Under the pieces are notes generated by a model. It searched no databases, was not told the DNA's origin, and saw nothing but the letters and a program-made list of their open reading frames with translations. A stretch of DNA of 64,000 nucleotides, from positions 62,001 to 126,000 of the forward strand of contig CAKTOF010000004.1 in NCBI GenBank assembly GCA_934589675.1. The letters run 5' to 3'. Shown piece after piece: positions 17,189 to 25,167 of this stretch (positions are counted from its first letter, which is position 1; every line of letters begins with the position of its first letter). The position numbers and the translations under genes are program-made. Source of the DNA: an uncultured Oscillospiraceae bacterium (GTDB lineage Bacteria > Bacillota > Clostridia > Oscillospirales > Oscillospiraceae).

Positions 17189-19210
17189 TTGGCAAAGTAT
17201 TTTCAGCACCTTCTCTCGCCGCTCAAGGTGCGCGGCACCGTTCTGAAGAGCCGCCTTATGTACCCGTGCGCGCAGCCGCACTACCTCGGCGCGGATGAGC
17301 GCTATCCGGCCGAGCAGATCACGACCTTCTACACCGACCGCGCCCGCAACGGCATGGCGCTTTTGACAGTACACGACCTTGCAAACAGCTTCCAGCGCAC
17401 AATGGGCGGCATCGACACGCCGCATTTTTCCATGTGGGACATCCACGACCCCGGCTGCCAGAACGGCTTTGCGCACTTTGCCGCGTCCGTGCACTATTAC
17501 GGCGCGAAGCTGTGTACGTCGCTGGCTGTCGATCAGGAGATGCCATTTACGGTCACGGCCGAGCAGGGCCCGCCGCAGATGAACAACCCCGCCGACGCCG
17601 GCGCGCCGTACAAGGTCATGTTCGGCGCCATCATCGGGCCGGAGGAATACCACAAGAATAACGGCGAAACGGACCTCGCCGGCCCCGGCATGGACCCCAA
17701 CATGGCGCCGAAGCCGTTCACGGACGAGACGGTCGAGGTCTATATTCAGGCGATGATCGACAAAGCAAAGCTCTACGTCGGCTTCGGCTTTGACGCCATC
17801 CAGCTCGACCTCAACCGCGCGGCCGGCCAGTTCTTTAATCCGCGCATCAACACGCGCACGGACAAGTGGGGACGCGACCGCGGCCTGTTTGCCAGGACGC
17901 TGTTCTCGCGCCTGCGCGCGGCGCTCGGCGACGAGGTCATCTTCACCGTGAACTACCCCGGCGCGTTCGCGGGGCTTGATTTTGACGAGACGGTCGAGCT
18001 CATCCGGCTCATCGAGCCCTATGCGGACATATTGCACCTTCGCGGCGGCACGGAGGACGGCGGCAACGGCGTCGACTGCCCGGCGCGCGAGCTGTCCCGT
18101 CAGCTCAAGGACGCGGGCGTCAAAATGCTCATCGCCGTCAACACGCCCTATGTCAGCCTCGAGCGCCTTGACGAGGTCATCGCAAGCGGCGACGCGGACA
18201 TCATCTCGTCGGCACGCCTCATGATCTGCAACGAGCGCCTCGGCGAGATCCTCAAAAACGGGCAGGACGACGAGGTGAACCCCTGCATCGAGTGCAACAA
18301 CTGCCGCGGTCATGCCCGCACCTGGAGCGGTGAGTGCATCAGCAAGTGTACCATCAACCCGGAGCTTGCGCTCTCATACCGCAAGGAGAAAATGATCGCG
18401 CCCGTGACGGCGCACAAGAAGGTCGCGCTCATCGGCGGCGGCCCGGGCGCGATGAAGTGCGCGCTCTACCTGAAAGAGCGCGGCCACACGCCGGTCATCT
18501 TTGAAAAGAGCGGCGAGCTTGGAGGCCAGATCAAAACTGCCCGCTATCCGGATTTCAAGTGGCGCCTTGCGCGCTATCTCGACTATCTCATCCACATGGT
18601 CGAAAAGCGCGGCATACAGGTGCGCCTGAACACGGAGGCCACGCCCGAGGCCATCGAGCGCGAGGGCTTTGACGCCGTCGTCGCCGCGACCGGCGCCGCG
18701 CCGCGCCTGCCGAACATTCCGGGCATCGAGACGGCGGACGCAGTGAACATCATCGACGTATACGAAAAAGAGGCCGAGCTTGGGCAAAACGTCGCCGTCA
18801 TCGGCGGCTCGTCCACCGGTGCAGAGGCGGCCGTGTTCCTTGCGAAGAGGGGCCATACGGTCACGGAGCTCTCGCGCAAGAACATCATTGCCTACGATGA
18901 CAGCCCCGTCCGCGGCCGCGTCTATATGAACCGCCTTGCCTATACGAGCGGCGTGAAGGTCATCCCATGCGCCCTGACCGTTGAAGTCGCTCCGGGCAGC
19001 GTCACATATCGCGACGAGGGCGGCGCGCTCCATACGATCGCCTGCGACAGCCTTGTCGCCGCCGGCGGCATGGAGCCCCGGCGAGACGAGGCCATCGCGT
19101 TTGCCAACGCAGCCAATGAGTTTTACATGATCGGCGACTGCAAGGGCGACCCCGGCTGCAACCTCATGACTGCCATCGCGGACGCCTACGCCGTGGCCAT
19201 GCAGATCTGA
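17189..19210 (+). CDS. Old Yellow Enzyme-family NADH:flavin oxidoreductase with 4Fe-4S and NAD(P)H domains (2,4-dienoyl-CoA reductase-like)
   Basis: A 673-residue enzyme. TTG 17189 is chosen since AAAGGA sits 8 bases before it; the ATG at 17180 directly abuts that site. Residues 1 to about 340 are the FMN-binding TIM barrel. A cysteine cluster 'CIECNNC' plus 'CISKC' is for the 4Fe-4S centre. 'KKVALIGGGPGAMKCALYL' and 'VAVIGGSSTGAEAAVFLAKRG' are the two Rossmann folds for FAD and NAD(P)H. This matches 2,4-dienoyl-CoA reductase, trimethylamine dehydrogenase and bile-acid BaiCD-type enzymes. The barrel segment that normally carries the 'H-G-A-H/Y' acid residues reads 'FDAIQLDLNRAAGQFFNP' (about 201-218), so the active site is altered. 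Substrate unknown. Confidence 0.9.
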   Translation: MAKYFQHLLSPLKVRGTVLKSRLMYPCAQPHYLGADERYPAEQITTFYTDRARNGMALLTVHDLANSFQRTMGGIDTPHFSMWDIHDPGCQNGFAHFAASVHYYGAKLCTSLAVDQEMPFTVTAEQGPPQMNNPADAGAPYKVMFGAIIGPEEYHKNNGETDLAGPGMDPNMAPKPFTDETVEVYIQAMIDKAKLYVGFGFDAIQLDLNRAAGQFFNPRINTRTDKWGRDRGLFARTLFSRLRAALGDEVIFTVNYPGAFAGLDFDETVELIRLIEPYADILHLRGGTEDGGNGVDCPARELSRQLKDAGVKMLIAVNTPYVSLERLDEVIASGDADIISSARLMICNERLGEILKNGQDDEVNPCIECNNCRGHARTWSGECISKCTINPELALSYRKEKMIAPVTAHKKVALIGGGPGAMKCALYLKERGHTPVIFEKSGELGGQIKTARYPDFKWRLARYLDYLIHMVEKRGIQVRLNTEATPEAIEREGFDAVVAATGAAPRLPNIPGIETADAVNIIDVYEKEAELGQNVAVIGGSSTGAEAAVFLAKRGHTVTELSRKNIIAYDDSPVRGRVYMNRLAYTSGVKVIPCALTVEVAPGSVTYRDEGGALHTIACDSLVAAGGMEPRRDEAIAFANAANEFYMIGDCKGDPGCNLMTAIADAYAVAMQI

Positions 19211-19223
19211 AAATGCGCTTCCT

Positions 19224-19253
19224 AAGCGGCAGGCTCAGCCTGCCGCTTTTTTT
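19224..19253 (+). terminator. Terminator of the LysR-cluster genes
   Basis: AAGCGGCAGGC pairs with GCCTGCCGCTT around TCA, followed by T residues. The same arms reappear at 23576-23608 with loop TGA. Confidence 0.88.
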
Positions 19254-19358
19254 GCCGCCTTTCGGCGGAGCGGCCAGAGGTTCTTGCGCGCCGGCCGCTG
19301 CGCGCGGGGGTCAAAGCGACATTTTTTGCGGGTTTGCGGGGAAAAGCGATCGCTGCGC

Positions 19359-19387
19359 TTGATTCTTGATTGTTTGAAGAGTAAGAT
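19359..19387 (+). promoter_or_regulatory. Possible promoter for the solute-binding/kinase pair
   Basis: TTGATT (19359-19364) and TAAGAT (19382-19387) are 17 bases apart in an AT-rich patch, about 105 bases before the lipoprotein start. No other structure is seen in 19254-19499. Confidence 0.4.
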
Positions 19388-19499
19388 AGTAATATTCTGT
19401 AAAATAGGGCTTAAATTATTTAGAAATCCCGCACGGCGGCATGGCGCTGCTGTGCGGCCGTGCAGGAAGCCCGACTTAAGATGTAAGGGGAAGAACTGT

Positions 19500-21281
19500 A
19501 TGATGCACCAAAAACTCCGGCGCCTGCTGCTCGCCCTGAGCGCCGCGGCGGCGCTGGCGGCGCTTGCCGCCTGCGGCAGCCGGACGGCTGCACCCAAAGA
19601 ACCCGCAGAGCATGAACCGATCACGTTTATGGCGCCCTATCTGGATGTGGAGGCGTTTATCGAACAGGTACACAGCGTCTACCCGGAGGTGAACATTGAA
19701 ATCGTACCCTACAGCGGGGATAATACCACCACTTGCTTGCAGAATATGATGCAGGCGGGGGATCTGCCGGACGTGTGCACGCTTACGGTCTACAACCCTC
19801 TGACCGATGACTTAAGCGATAAACTGCTGGACCTTTCCGGCTATGACTTCACGGATTATTATGTGGAATCCCGCTTGCAGGAAGTCTCCGACAACGGCGC
19901 AATTTACATGCTGCCCTCTGTTTATAACTGCTACGGCATTACCTACAATAAGACCCTGCTGGAACAATACGGCTGGGAGCTGCCCACTTCGTTTGCGGAG
20001 CTGGAACAGCTGGCTGAAAAGGCGAAGGAGGCGGGCGTTGCGCTCTGCCTGCCGCAGATCCAGTATCCGGGGTACGGATTTCAGTATCTGTGCAACATTG
20101 CAGACGCAAGCTTCCTCGGCACGCTCGACGGCAAGCGCTGGCAGAAGGATTATCTGTCCGGCAAAGCAACTGTCAGCGATACGCAGGGCATGCTGGATGC
20201 CATGAATTATGTCCAGAAATGGAAGGATATTGGGATGCTGAATGCCGATGGAGACCCCACCTCCGATGAAGTGACCCGGCAGATGATGATCGACGGAAAC
20301 ACGCTGTTCCTGATGGGCAGCACAAACGGCATTATTGAGGCAGACGGCACGGCAGACACGTTCGGCTTGATGCCCTATCTTTCAGAAGACGGTACGCAGA
20401 ACGTTTTTGTGCTGACTGTCAGCCGCTATTTTGGCTTGAACAAAAATCTGGAGCAGAACCCTCAGAAACTCGAAGACGCGCTGAAAGTCATGCGCGTTCT
20501 CTCTACGGTGGAGGGAACGTGCGCGCTGTACCCGGAAACCAAAATCAAGAGCAGTCTGCTGCCGTTCAAAGACGCAAAGGCGGATGACACGTACTATGCA
20601 GACATTGCCGACGCCCTGAATGCCGGGAATACCGCCCCCTTTATCTATTCCGGATGGGAAAACACCATTGTGACGACCGGAAATAAGATGCTGGAGTTCA
20701 TGAAGGGCGAGGCAACCATTGACGACGTGATCCGCCAGATAGACAAGGATCAGGATAAGATCGTGAACGATACCCCTGATGTGATCACTACCGTTTCGGA
20801 AGAAATCTCTCAAGAGGATTGCGCCAGACTGGTGGGCCGCTGCTTTGCCGAGGCAACGGGCAGCGATCTTGCGCTCATTTCTTTGAGCACATGGATTCCC
20901 GGAAATTCCACGGAGCAGAACCATTACGGCGTCAGCGCCAAGCTGTACGCCAAGGACATCACGGATTACGATCTGTGCGTGATTTTGCCGACGGGCTGGA
21001 ACCGCACCATTCAGACCGTCACGCTGACGGGCAGGCAGATCAACGATCTGCTGGCCGAGGGCTACGATGCCTACGGCAACGGCAAGGGATACCCCTATGT
21101 GCTGGCAAGCCCCGCGGAAGTAGACGAGGATGAAACCTATCAGGTCGCAATTTCCGGTGTCAGCGACCGACTGGCTGCGGAAGCAGAGGTGGTGGACTCC
21201 GGCGTGGTGGGGATGGATGCGGCAAAGGCCTTTTTCGGGTCATTCGCAGAACTGAGCGCTGCGGACGCAGCATGGGATTGA
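19500..21281 (+). CDS. Lipoprotein with solute-binding domain plus 5'-nucleotidase C-terminal-like domain
   Basis: A 593-residue protein starting at ATG 19500 (AAGGGGA 8 bases before). It has a lipoprotein signal with 'LAALAAC' and the lipidated Cys at 25. Residues about 35-420 look like an ABC-type extracellular solute-binding protein (family 1): 'ITFMAPYLDVEAFIEQVHSV', 'LPSVYNCYGITYNKTLLEQY'. After about residue 430 the pattern changes: 'CARLVGRCFAEATGSDLALI', then 'ITDYDLCVILPTG' and 'TVTLTGRQINDLL', then 'DETYQVAIS'. This order matches the 5'-nucleotidase C-terminal substrate-binding domain. No transporter genes are adjacent; a hybrid histidine kinase follows 12 bases later. A sensory role outside the membrane is inferred. 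Base composition is lower in GC than the flanks. Confidence 0.75.
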   Translation: MMHQKLRRLLLALSAAAALAALAACGSRTAAPKEPAEHEPITFMAPYLDVEAFIEQVHSVYPEVNIEIVPYSGDNTTTCLQNMMQAGDLPDVCTLTVYNPLTDDLSDKLLDLSGYDFTDYYVESRLQEVSDNGAIYMLPSVYNCYGITYNKTLLEQYGWELPTSFAELEQLAEKAKEAGVALCLPQIQYPGYGFQYLCNIADASFLGTLDGKRWQKDYLSGKATVSDTQGMLDAMNYVQKWKDIGMLNADGDPTSDEVTRQMMIDGNTLFLMGSTNGIIEADGTADTFGLMPYLSEDGTQNVFVLTVSRYFGLNKNLEQNPQKLEDALKVMRVLSTVEGTCALYPETKIKSSLLPFKDAKADDTYYADIADALNAGNTAPFIYSGWENTIVTTGNKMLEFMKGEATIDDVIRQIDKDQDKIVNDTPDVITTVSEEISQEDCARLVGRCFAEATGSDLALISLSTWIPGNSTEQNHYGVSAKLYAKDITDYDLCVILPTGWNRTIQTVTLTGRQINDLLAEGYDAYGNGKGYPYVLASPAEVDEDETYQVAISGVSDRLAAEAEVVDSGVVGMDAAKAFFGSFAELSAADAAWD

Positions 21282-21293
21282 GCGGTGCGCTGA

Positions 21294-23564
21294 ATGCAAA
21301 AAGACAGAAAGCATCATAAACGCATTCTCGCCTGCGGCATTGGCGGAGCCGCGGTCATTCTGGCGCTTGTTTTTCTGAGCCACGCCTACATTCGGGATCT
21401 TGTTTACAGAGAGCGCCTGAGCCAGATGGAGGAGGTCACGCACCAGATGTTCCGCAATCTGGAGGACGGGCTTGAGCAGCGATGGGTCGAGGTGGACGTC
21501 CAGTGCAATTACCTCAATGGGACTGCGCTGACCACCGACGAGGCGTTTTGCCGCTATCTCCAAAACGTGACCGTGCTGTCCGAGCTTCCGGAAAAGCGGA
21601 TCACGCTGATGGCCGTGGATTCCGCAGGGCGGTATTATACAGCCGACGGGAATATGGGGCTGCTGCGGGAGATGACCTATCTGGAGGATCTGCCGGAGAG
21701 GATCAGCTATGTTTCCAACTCCCTGACGGAGAACGACGCCAGCATGGTGTTCCTGAAGCGGCTTCCGACCCCGATCGTGCTCCAAAGCGGCTCCGGGCAG
21801 ATCACTCTGAGCTATGTGGGAATGGCGCAGGGCATGGACCAGCTGGATCGGTATTTCCACTGTGACGCGTATGAAAACCATAACAGCGTCTATGTGGTGG
21901 ACAGCGACGGCCTCAAGCTGTTTAACAGCAACGATACCGAGCTTCTGAGAGGGCATAATGTGTACACCGTGCTCTCCCAGATGTCCTACCTGCACGGCTC
22001 TTCCTTCAAGGACGCGCTGACGCAGCTGAACGAAACGGGCTCGTGCTATTCCAATGCGGTATTGGACGGAACGGAGTATTATTATGCGCTGGAGCGGATG
22101 GAAAACAGTGAATGGACGCTGGTGTTCCTTGTCCCGGCAGACTATGTGGCGGTCAATACGCAAAAGCTTGTGAATCTGGTCACGGCGATCCTCGTCGTGT
22201 TCGCGCTGGCGTTTTCGACTGCCTCGGGATCGCTCATCTGGAAGCTCCAGAAGCAAAAGCGGCAGGAGGAGCTCCGGACTGAGCAGGAGACCAATCTCCG
22301 GCTGGAAGAATACAACAAGCAGCTTGCACAGAGCAATGCAGAGCTGAAACGGGCGCAGGAGATCGCAGCCGACGCCCTGCGGGCCGCCGAACGGGCCAGT
22401 AAGGCCAAGACGGACTTCCTCTCCAACATGAGCCACGACATCCGGACGCCCATGAACGCCATCATCGGCATCACCACGCTGATGAAAAACGAATTGGACG
22501 AGCCGGAGAAACTGGAAGAGCATCTGGATAAGCTGGAAAGCTCCGGCCATCTGCTGCTGGGGATCATCAACGACATTCTGGACATGAGCCGGATCGAAAG
22601 CGGAAAGACCACCCTGAACATCGAACACATGAACCTTATGGGGCAGCTCGCGCAGCTCGACAGCGTGATCCGCGAGCAGGCGAACCGGCGCGGCCAGACG
22701 TTCAGCGTGGTTACGGCTCGGGTGCAGCATGAAAATGTTCTGGCCGATCCCAACCGCCTCAACCAGATCCTGATGAACATCCTGTCCAACGCGGTCAAGT
22801 ATACGCCCAAAGGCGGACAGATCCGGCTGGAAGTGGAGGAGCTGCCCCGCAACGAGCACTATGCAAAGTACAAATTCATCGTGTGCGACAACGGCATCGG
22901 CATGAGCAAGGCGTATTTGAAGACCATCTTCGATCCGTTTACGCGCGAGAAAAAATCCGGGACAAACCAAGTGCAGGGGACGGGCCTCGGAATGGCCATT
23001 ACAAAGAGCGTGGTCGACCTGATGGGCGGCGTCATCTGTGTGGAGAGCGCTCCCGGCAGAGGCTCGCGCTTTGAGGTCACGCTGGAGTTTCCCGTTGATA
23101 CCGAGGCGGACATCGCGAAGCAAAACGAGACGGTTCCGGATGAGCCGGAGAATGCGTCGCTCCTGCGCGGCATGAAATTCCTGTGCGCGGAGGACAACGA
23201 AATCAACGCCGAGATCTTGCAGCTGCTGCTGGAATCCAGGGGCGCTTGCTGCCGGATCTGCTCCAACGGCCGGGAGATCGCAGACGCGTTCGCCGATGCA
23301 AAGCCGGGCGATTTCGACATGATTCTTATGGATGTGCAGATGCCGGTTATGGATGGCCTGGAAGCGGCCCGCCGCATCCGCAATGGGGCAAACCCGCTTG
23401 GCAAGACCATTCCCATCCTTGCAATGACGGCAAATGCGTTCCTTGAGGACATGCAGAAGAGCAAGGAGGCCGGCATGGACGAGCACCTCTCAAAGCCGGT
23501 GGACATTGCCGCGCTGGAGCAGACAGTGAAGCGCTACCGCGCGGCCGCGCTTTCAAAGCAGTAG
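21294..23564 (+). CDS. Hybrid sensor histidine kinase with receiver domain
   Basis: A 756-residue protein. One helix lies near residues 12-32, followed by an extracellular sensor region of about 250 residues (dCache-like length) with 'VYVVDSDGLKLF'. A second helix is near 290-312. A coiled coil precedes the kinase core: H381 in 'SHDIRTPMNAIIG', N box 'NQILMNILSNAVKYT', G boxes 'CDNGIGM' and 'GTGLGMAI'. The C-terminal receiver has 'CAEDNE' and phospho-acceptor D680 in 'ILMDVQMPVMDG'. No output DNA-binding domain follows, so signal must pass to another protein. It is probably co-transcribed with the binding lipoprotein upstream, which would present ligand to its sensor domain (inference). There is no strong ribosome site. 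Confidence 0.9.
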   Translation: MQKDRKHHKRILACGIGGAAVILALVFLSHAYIRDLVYRERLSQMEEVTHQMFRNLEDGLEQRWVEVDVQCNYLNGTALTTDEAFCRYLQNVTVLSELPEKRITLMAVDSAGRYYTADGNMGLLREMTYLEDLPERISYVSNSLTENDASMVFLKRLPTPIVLQSGSGQITLSYVGMAQGMDQLDRYFHCDAYENHNSVYVVDSDGLKLFNSNDTELLRGHNVYTVLSQMSYLHGSSFKDALTQLNETGSCYSNAVLDGTEYYYALERMENSEWTLVFLVPADYVAVNTQKLVNLVTAILVVFALAFSTASGSLIWKLQKQKRQEELRTEQETNLRLEEYNKQLAQSNAELKRAQEIAADALRAAERASKAKTDFLSNMSHDIRTPMNAIIGITTLMKNELDEPEKLEEHLDKLESSGHLLLGIINDILDMSRIESGKTTLNIEHMNLMGQLAQLDSVIREQANRRGQTFSVVTARVQHENVLADPNRLNQILMNILSNAVKYTPKGGQIRLEVEELPRNEHYAKYKFIVCDNGIGMSKAYLKTIFDPFTREKKSGTNQVQGTGLGMAITKSVVDLMGGVICVESAPGRGSRFEVTLEFPVDTEADIAKQNETVPDEPENASLLRGMKFLCAEDNEINAEILQLLLESRGACCRICSNGREIADAFADAKPGDFDMILMDVQMPVMDGLEAARRIRNGANPLGKTIPILAMTANAFLEDMQKSKEAGMDEHLSKPVDIAALEQTVKRYRAAALSKQ

Positions 23565-23575
23565 GGCAGCGCGCA

Positions 23576-23608
23576 AAGCGGCAGGCTGAGCCTGCCGCTT
23601 GTTTTTTT
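23576..23608 (+). terminator. Terminator after the hybrid kinase gene
   Basis: AAGCGGCAGGC / GCCTGCCGCTT around loop TGA, then G and seven T. The arms are identical to those of the terminator at 19224. Confidence 0.88.
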
Positions 23609-23664
23609 CACCGCACATACGGACTTGCCGGGGCGGAATAGGGTGTACGGAGGAGGCGTATGCC

Positions 23665-24348
23665 ATGTTATCTGCGGCGGTGCTGCTCATCATCAGCAGC
23701 ATGCTCTATTCGCTCCGGCTCTCGTCCGGCGGGTCGTTTCCGAAGCCGCTGAGTGCAGAGGAGGAGCGGCGGTATCTGGAACTTGCGGCCAAAGGCGACC
23801 TCGCAGCGCGCAATGTGCTCATCGAGCGCAATCTCCGCCTTGTGGCGCACATCATGAAAAAGTATTACACCCAGACTGCCGACCAGGAGGATCTCATCTC
23901 CATCGGCACCATCGGCCTGATCAAAGCCATCTCATCCTTCGACGCGTCAAAGGGCGCGCGGCTTGCGACGTATGCGGCGAGATGCATTGAGAATGAGATC
24001 CTAATGTACTTCCGCAGTCAGAAAAAGTCGGCGTCGGATGTGTCGCTGTCGGAGTGCATTGAGACGGGGAAGGACGGCAATGCGCTCTCGCTGCTGGATG
24101 TGGTGTGCAGCGATGAGGATCTATTTGACGAGCTGAGCACGCGCGAGCTGCACGGGAGCCTGCGGGGGATGATGGAGCGGTGCCTGAGCGAGCGGGAAAA
24201 GCGCGTGCTGACGCTGCGCTACGGCCTGTCCGGCGCGGCGCCGCTGACGCAGCGGGAAACGGCTGAAAAGCTGGGCATCAGCCGGTCGTATATTTCACGC
24301 ATCGAAACAAAGGCGCTCGGAAAGCTGCGCGCTGAGTTCGACGGGTGA
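23665..24348 (+). CDS. sigK: RNA polymerase sporulation sigma factor SigK (pro-sigma-K)
   Basis: A 227-residue sigma factor for late mother-cell sporulation genes. ATG 23665 follows GGAGGAGG; an upstream frame start at 23599 is unlikely. The first about 20 residues are hydrophobic ('MLSAAVLLIISSMLYSL'), as in the membrane-bound pro-sequence removed by SpoIVFB. Then come 'PKPLSAEEERRYLELAAKGD' (typical SigK), region 2 '[14 protein letters not shown]', '[15 protein letters not shown]', and region 4 'TQRETAEKLGISRSYISRIE'. The gene is continuous, with no skin-type interruption. A BofA-family inhibitor of its processing is encoded at 56069-56329. No clear SigE-type promoter was found. Confidence 0.93.
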   Translation: MLSAAVLLIISSMLYSLRLSSGGSFPKPLSAEEERRYLELAAKGDLAARNVLIERNLRLVAHIMKKYYTQTADQEDLISIGTIGLIKAISSFDASKGARLATYAARCIENEILMYFRSQKKSASDVSLSECIETGKDGNALSLLDVVCSDEDLFDELSTRELHGSLRGMMERCLSEREKRVLTLRYGLSGAAPLTQRETAEKLGISRSYISRIETKALGKLRAEFDG

Positions 24349-24399
24349 GCTGTGGGCGTTCTGCCTGAAAAATGCTCGGAAAAAGGGCGCAGTTTTTGC

Positions 24400-24428
24400 T
24401 TGATGCGGCGCATTCGCCTTGCTATACT
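24400..24428 (+). promoter_or_regulatory. Sigma-A type promoter for the DUF5662 gene
   Basis: TTGATG (24400-24405) and TATACT (24423-24428) are 17 bases apart, 24 bases before the ATG. Confidence 0.65.
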
Positions 24429-24452
24429 AGATAGAAAAGGGGAGGCGACCGC

Positions 24453-25052
24453 ATGAGGGCGAAGGCTTGGAGGCATTTTCTGACGATCACGCACCACCGG
24501 TTCGTGGTCATGCGGCATTGCTTCGCCGTCGGCCTGTACCGGCAGGGGCTGACGCACGACCTCTCCAAATACGCATGGACGGAGTTTCGCGTCGGCGCGA
24601 AGTATTTTTCCGGCACGCACAGTCCGAACGTGGAAGAGCGCGAGGCGTACGGCTATTCCGCGGCATGGCTGCACCACAAGGGCCGCAACAAGCACCATTT
24701 TGAGTACTGGGTCGATTACCGGCCGGGCACGCGCGTGTACGTCGCGCTTGAGATGCCGCCGCGGTATCTGGTCGAAATGTGCATGGATCGCATCGCGGCC
24801 TGCAAGATCTATCACGGCAAGTCCTATACGGACCAGGATCCGTATGAATACCTCATGCGCGCAAAGGACACAAACGCCATGAACCCCCGAACGCGCGCAG
24901 AGCTCACATTCCTGCTCGACCTGCTCGCGCGCAGGGGAGAGAAGGCGATGTTCTCCTATATCCGCCAGCACGTTCTGACGGGCGAGGATTTCCTCGCGCG
25001 CGAGGGCATTGCACCCGAAGCAACAAAACAGCCGCCGTTCTCACAGGCGTGA
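24453..25052 (+). CDS. DUF5662-family protein, function unknown
   Basis: A 199-residue soluble protein starting at ATG 24453 after AAAAGGGGAGG. It shows the conserved pattern I associate with DUF5662: 'THDLSKYAWTEFRVGAKYF', 'SAAWLHHKGRNKHHFEYW' and 'YLVEMCMDRIAACKIYHGK'. The His and Asp residues in 'HDLSKY' and 'HHKGRNKHH' resemble metal ligands of an HD-like fold, but this is only a visual impression. It has its own promoter and terminator, so it is a single-gene unit. No function can be assigned from context. Confidence 0.8.
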   Translation: MRAKAWRHFLTITHHRFVVMRHCFAVGLYRQGLTHDLSKYAWTEFRVGAKYFSGTHSPNVEEREAYGYSAAWLHHKGRNKHHFEYWVDYRPGTRVYVALEMPPRYLVEMCMDRIAACKIYHGKSYTDQDPYEYLMRAKDTNAMNPRTRAELTFLLDLLARRGEKAMFSYIRQHVLTGEDFLAREGIAPEATKQPPFSQA

Positions 25053-25070
25053 GAGCGGCGGCGATTTTTT
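25031..25070 (+). terminator. Terminator of the DUF5662 gene, overlapping its 3' end
   Basis: A 14-bp stem GCCGCCGTTCTCAC / GTGAGAGCGGCGGC (one wobble) with loop AGGC, then GATTTTTT. The upstream arm lies within the last codons. Confidence 0.9.
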
Positions 25071-25101
25071 GCGCATTACAAAGACTGCTGCGCATTTTCA
25101 G

Positions 25102-25130
25102 TTGACAGCGTGCGAACGGCGCAGGATAAT
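25102..25130 (+). promoter_or_regulatory. Sigma-A type promoter for the AEC transporter
   Basis: A perfect TTGACA (25102-25107), 17-base spacer and GATAAT (25125-25130). The start codon is 37 bases after the -10. Confidence 0.75.
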
Positions 25131-25167
25131 AGCTTCATCCTGCTTTTTCGGAAACGGAGCAAATCCA

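Noticed and set aside
17048..18313. A 421-codon minus-strand frame opposite the first OYE
   Set aside because: Shadow of a GC-rich gene; no motif and no start context.
17189..19210. Assignment of the first OYE as bilirubin reductase or as a specific bile-acid enzyme
   Set aside because: Only family-level features are visible; the diagnostic active-site residues could not be matched by eye.
21240..23486. A 748-codon minus-strand frame opposite the hybrid kinase
   Set aside because: The + strand shows all kinase and receiver motifs. The antisense frame has none and no ribosome site.
19224..23608. Transposon with the two identical stem-loops as terminal inverted repeats
   Set aside because: Each stem is a self-contained terminator with a T-run after the gene before it; there is no transposase and no target-site duplication was seen. 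Kept only as a composition finding.
23665..24348. sigK interrupted by a skin-like element
   Set aside because: The gene reads through without a break from pro-sequence to region 4.
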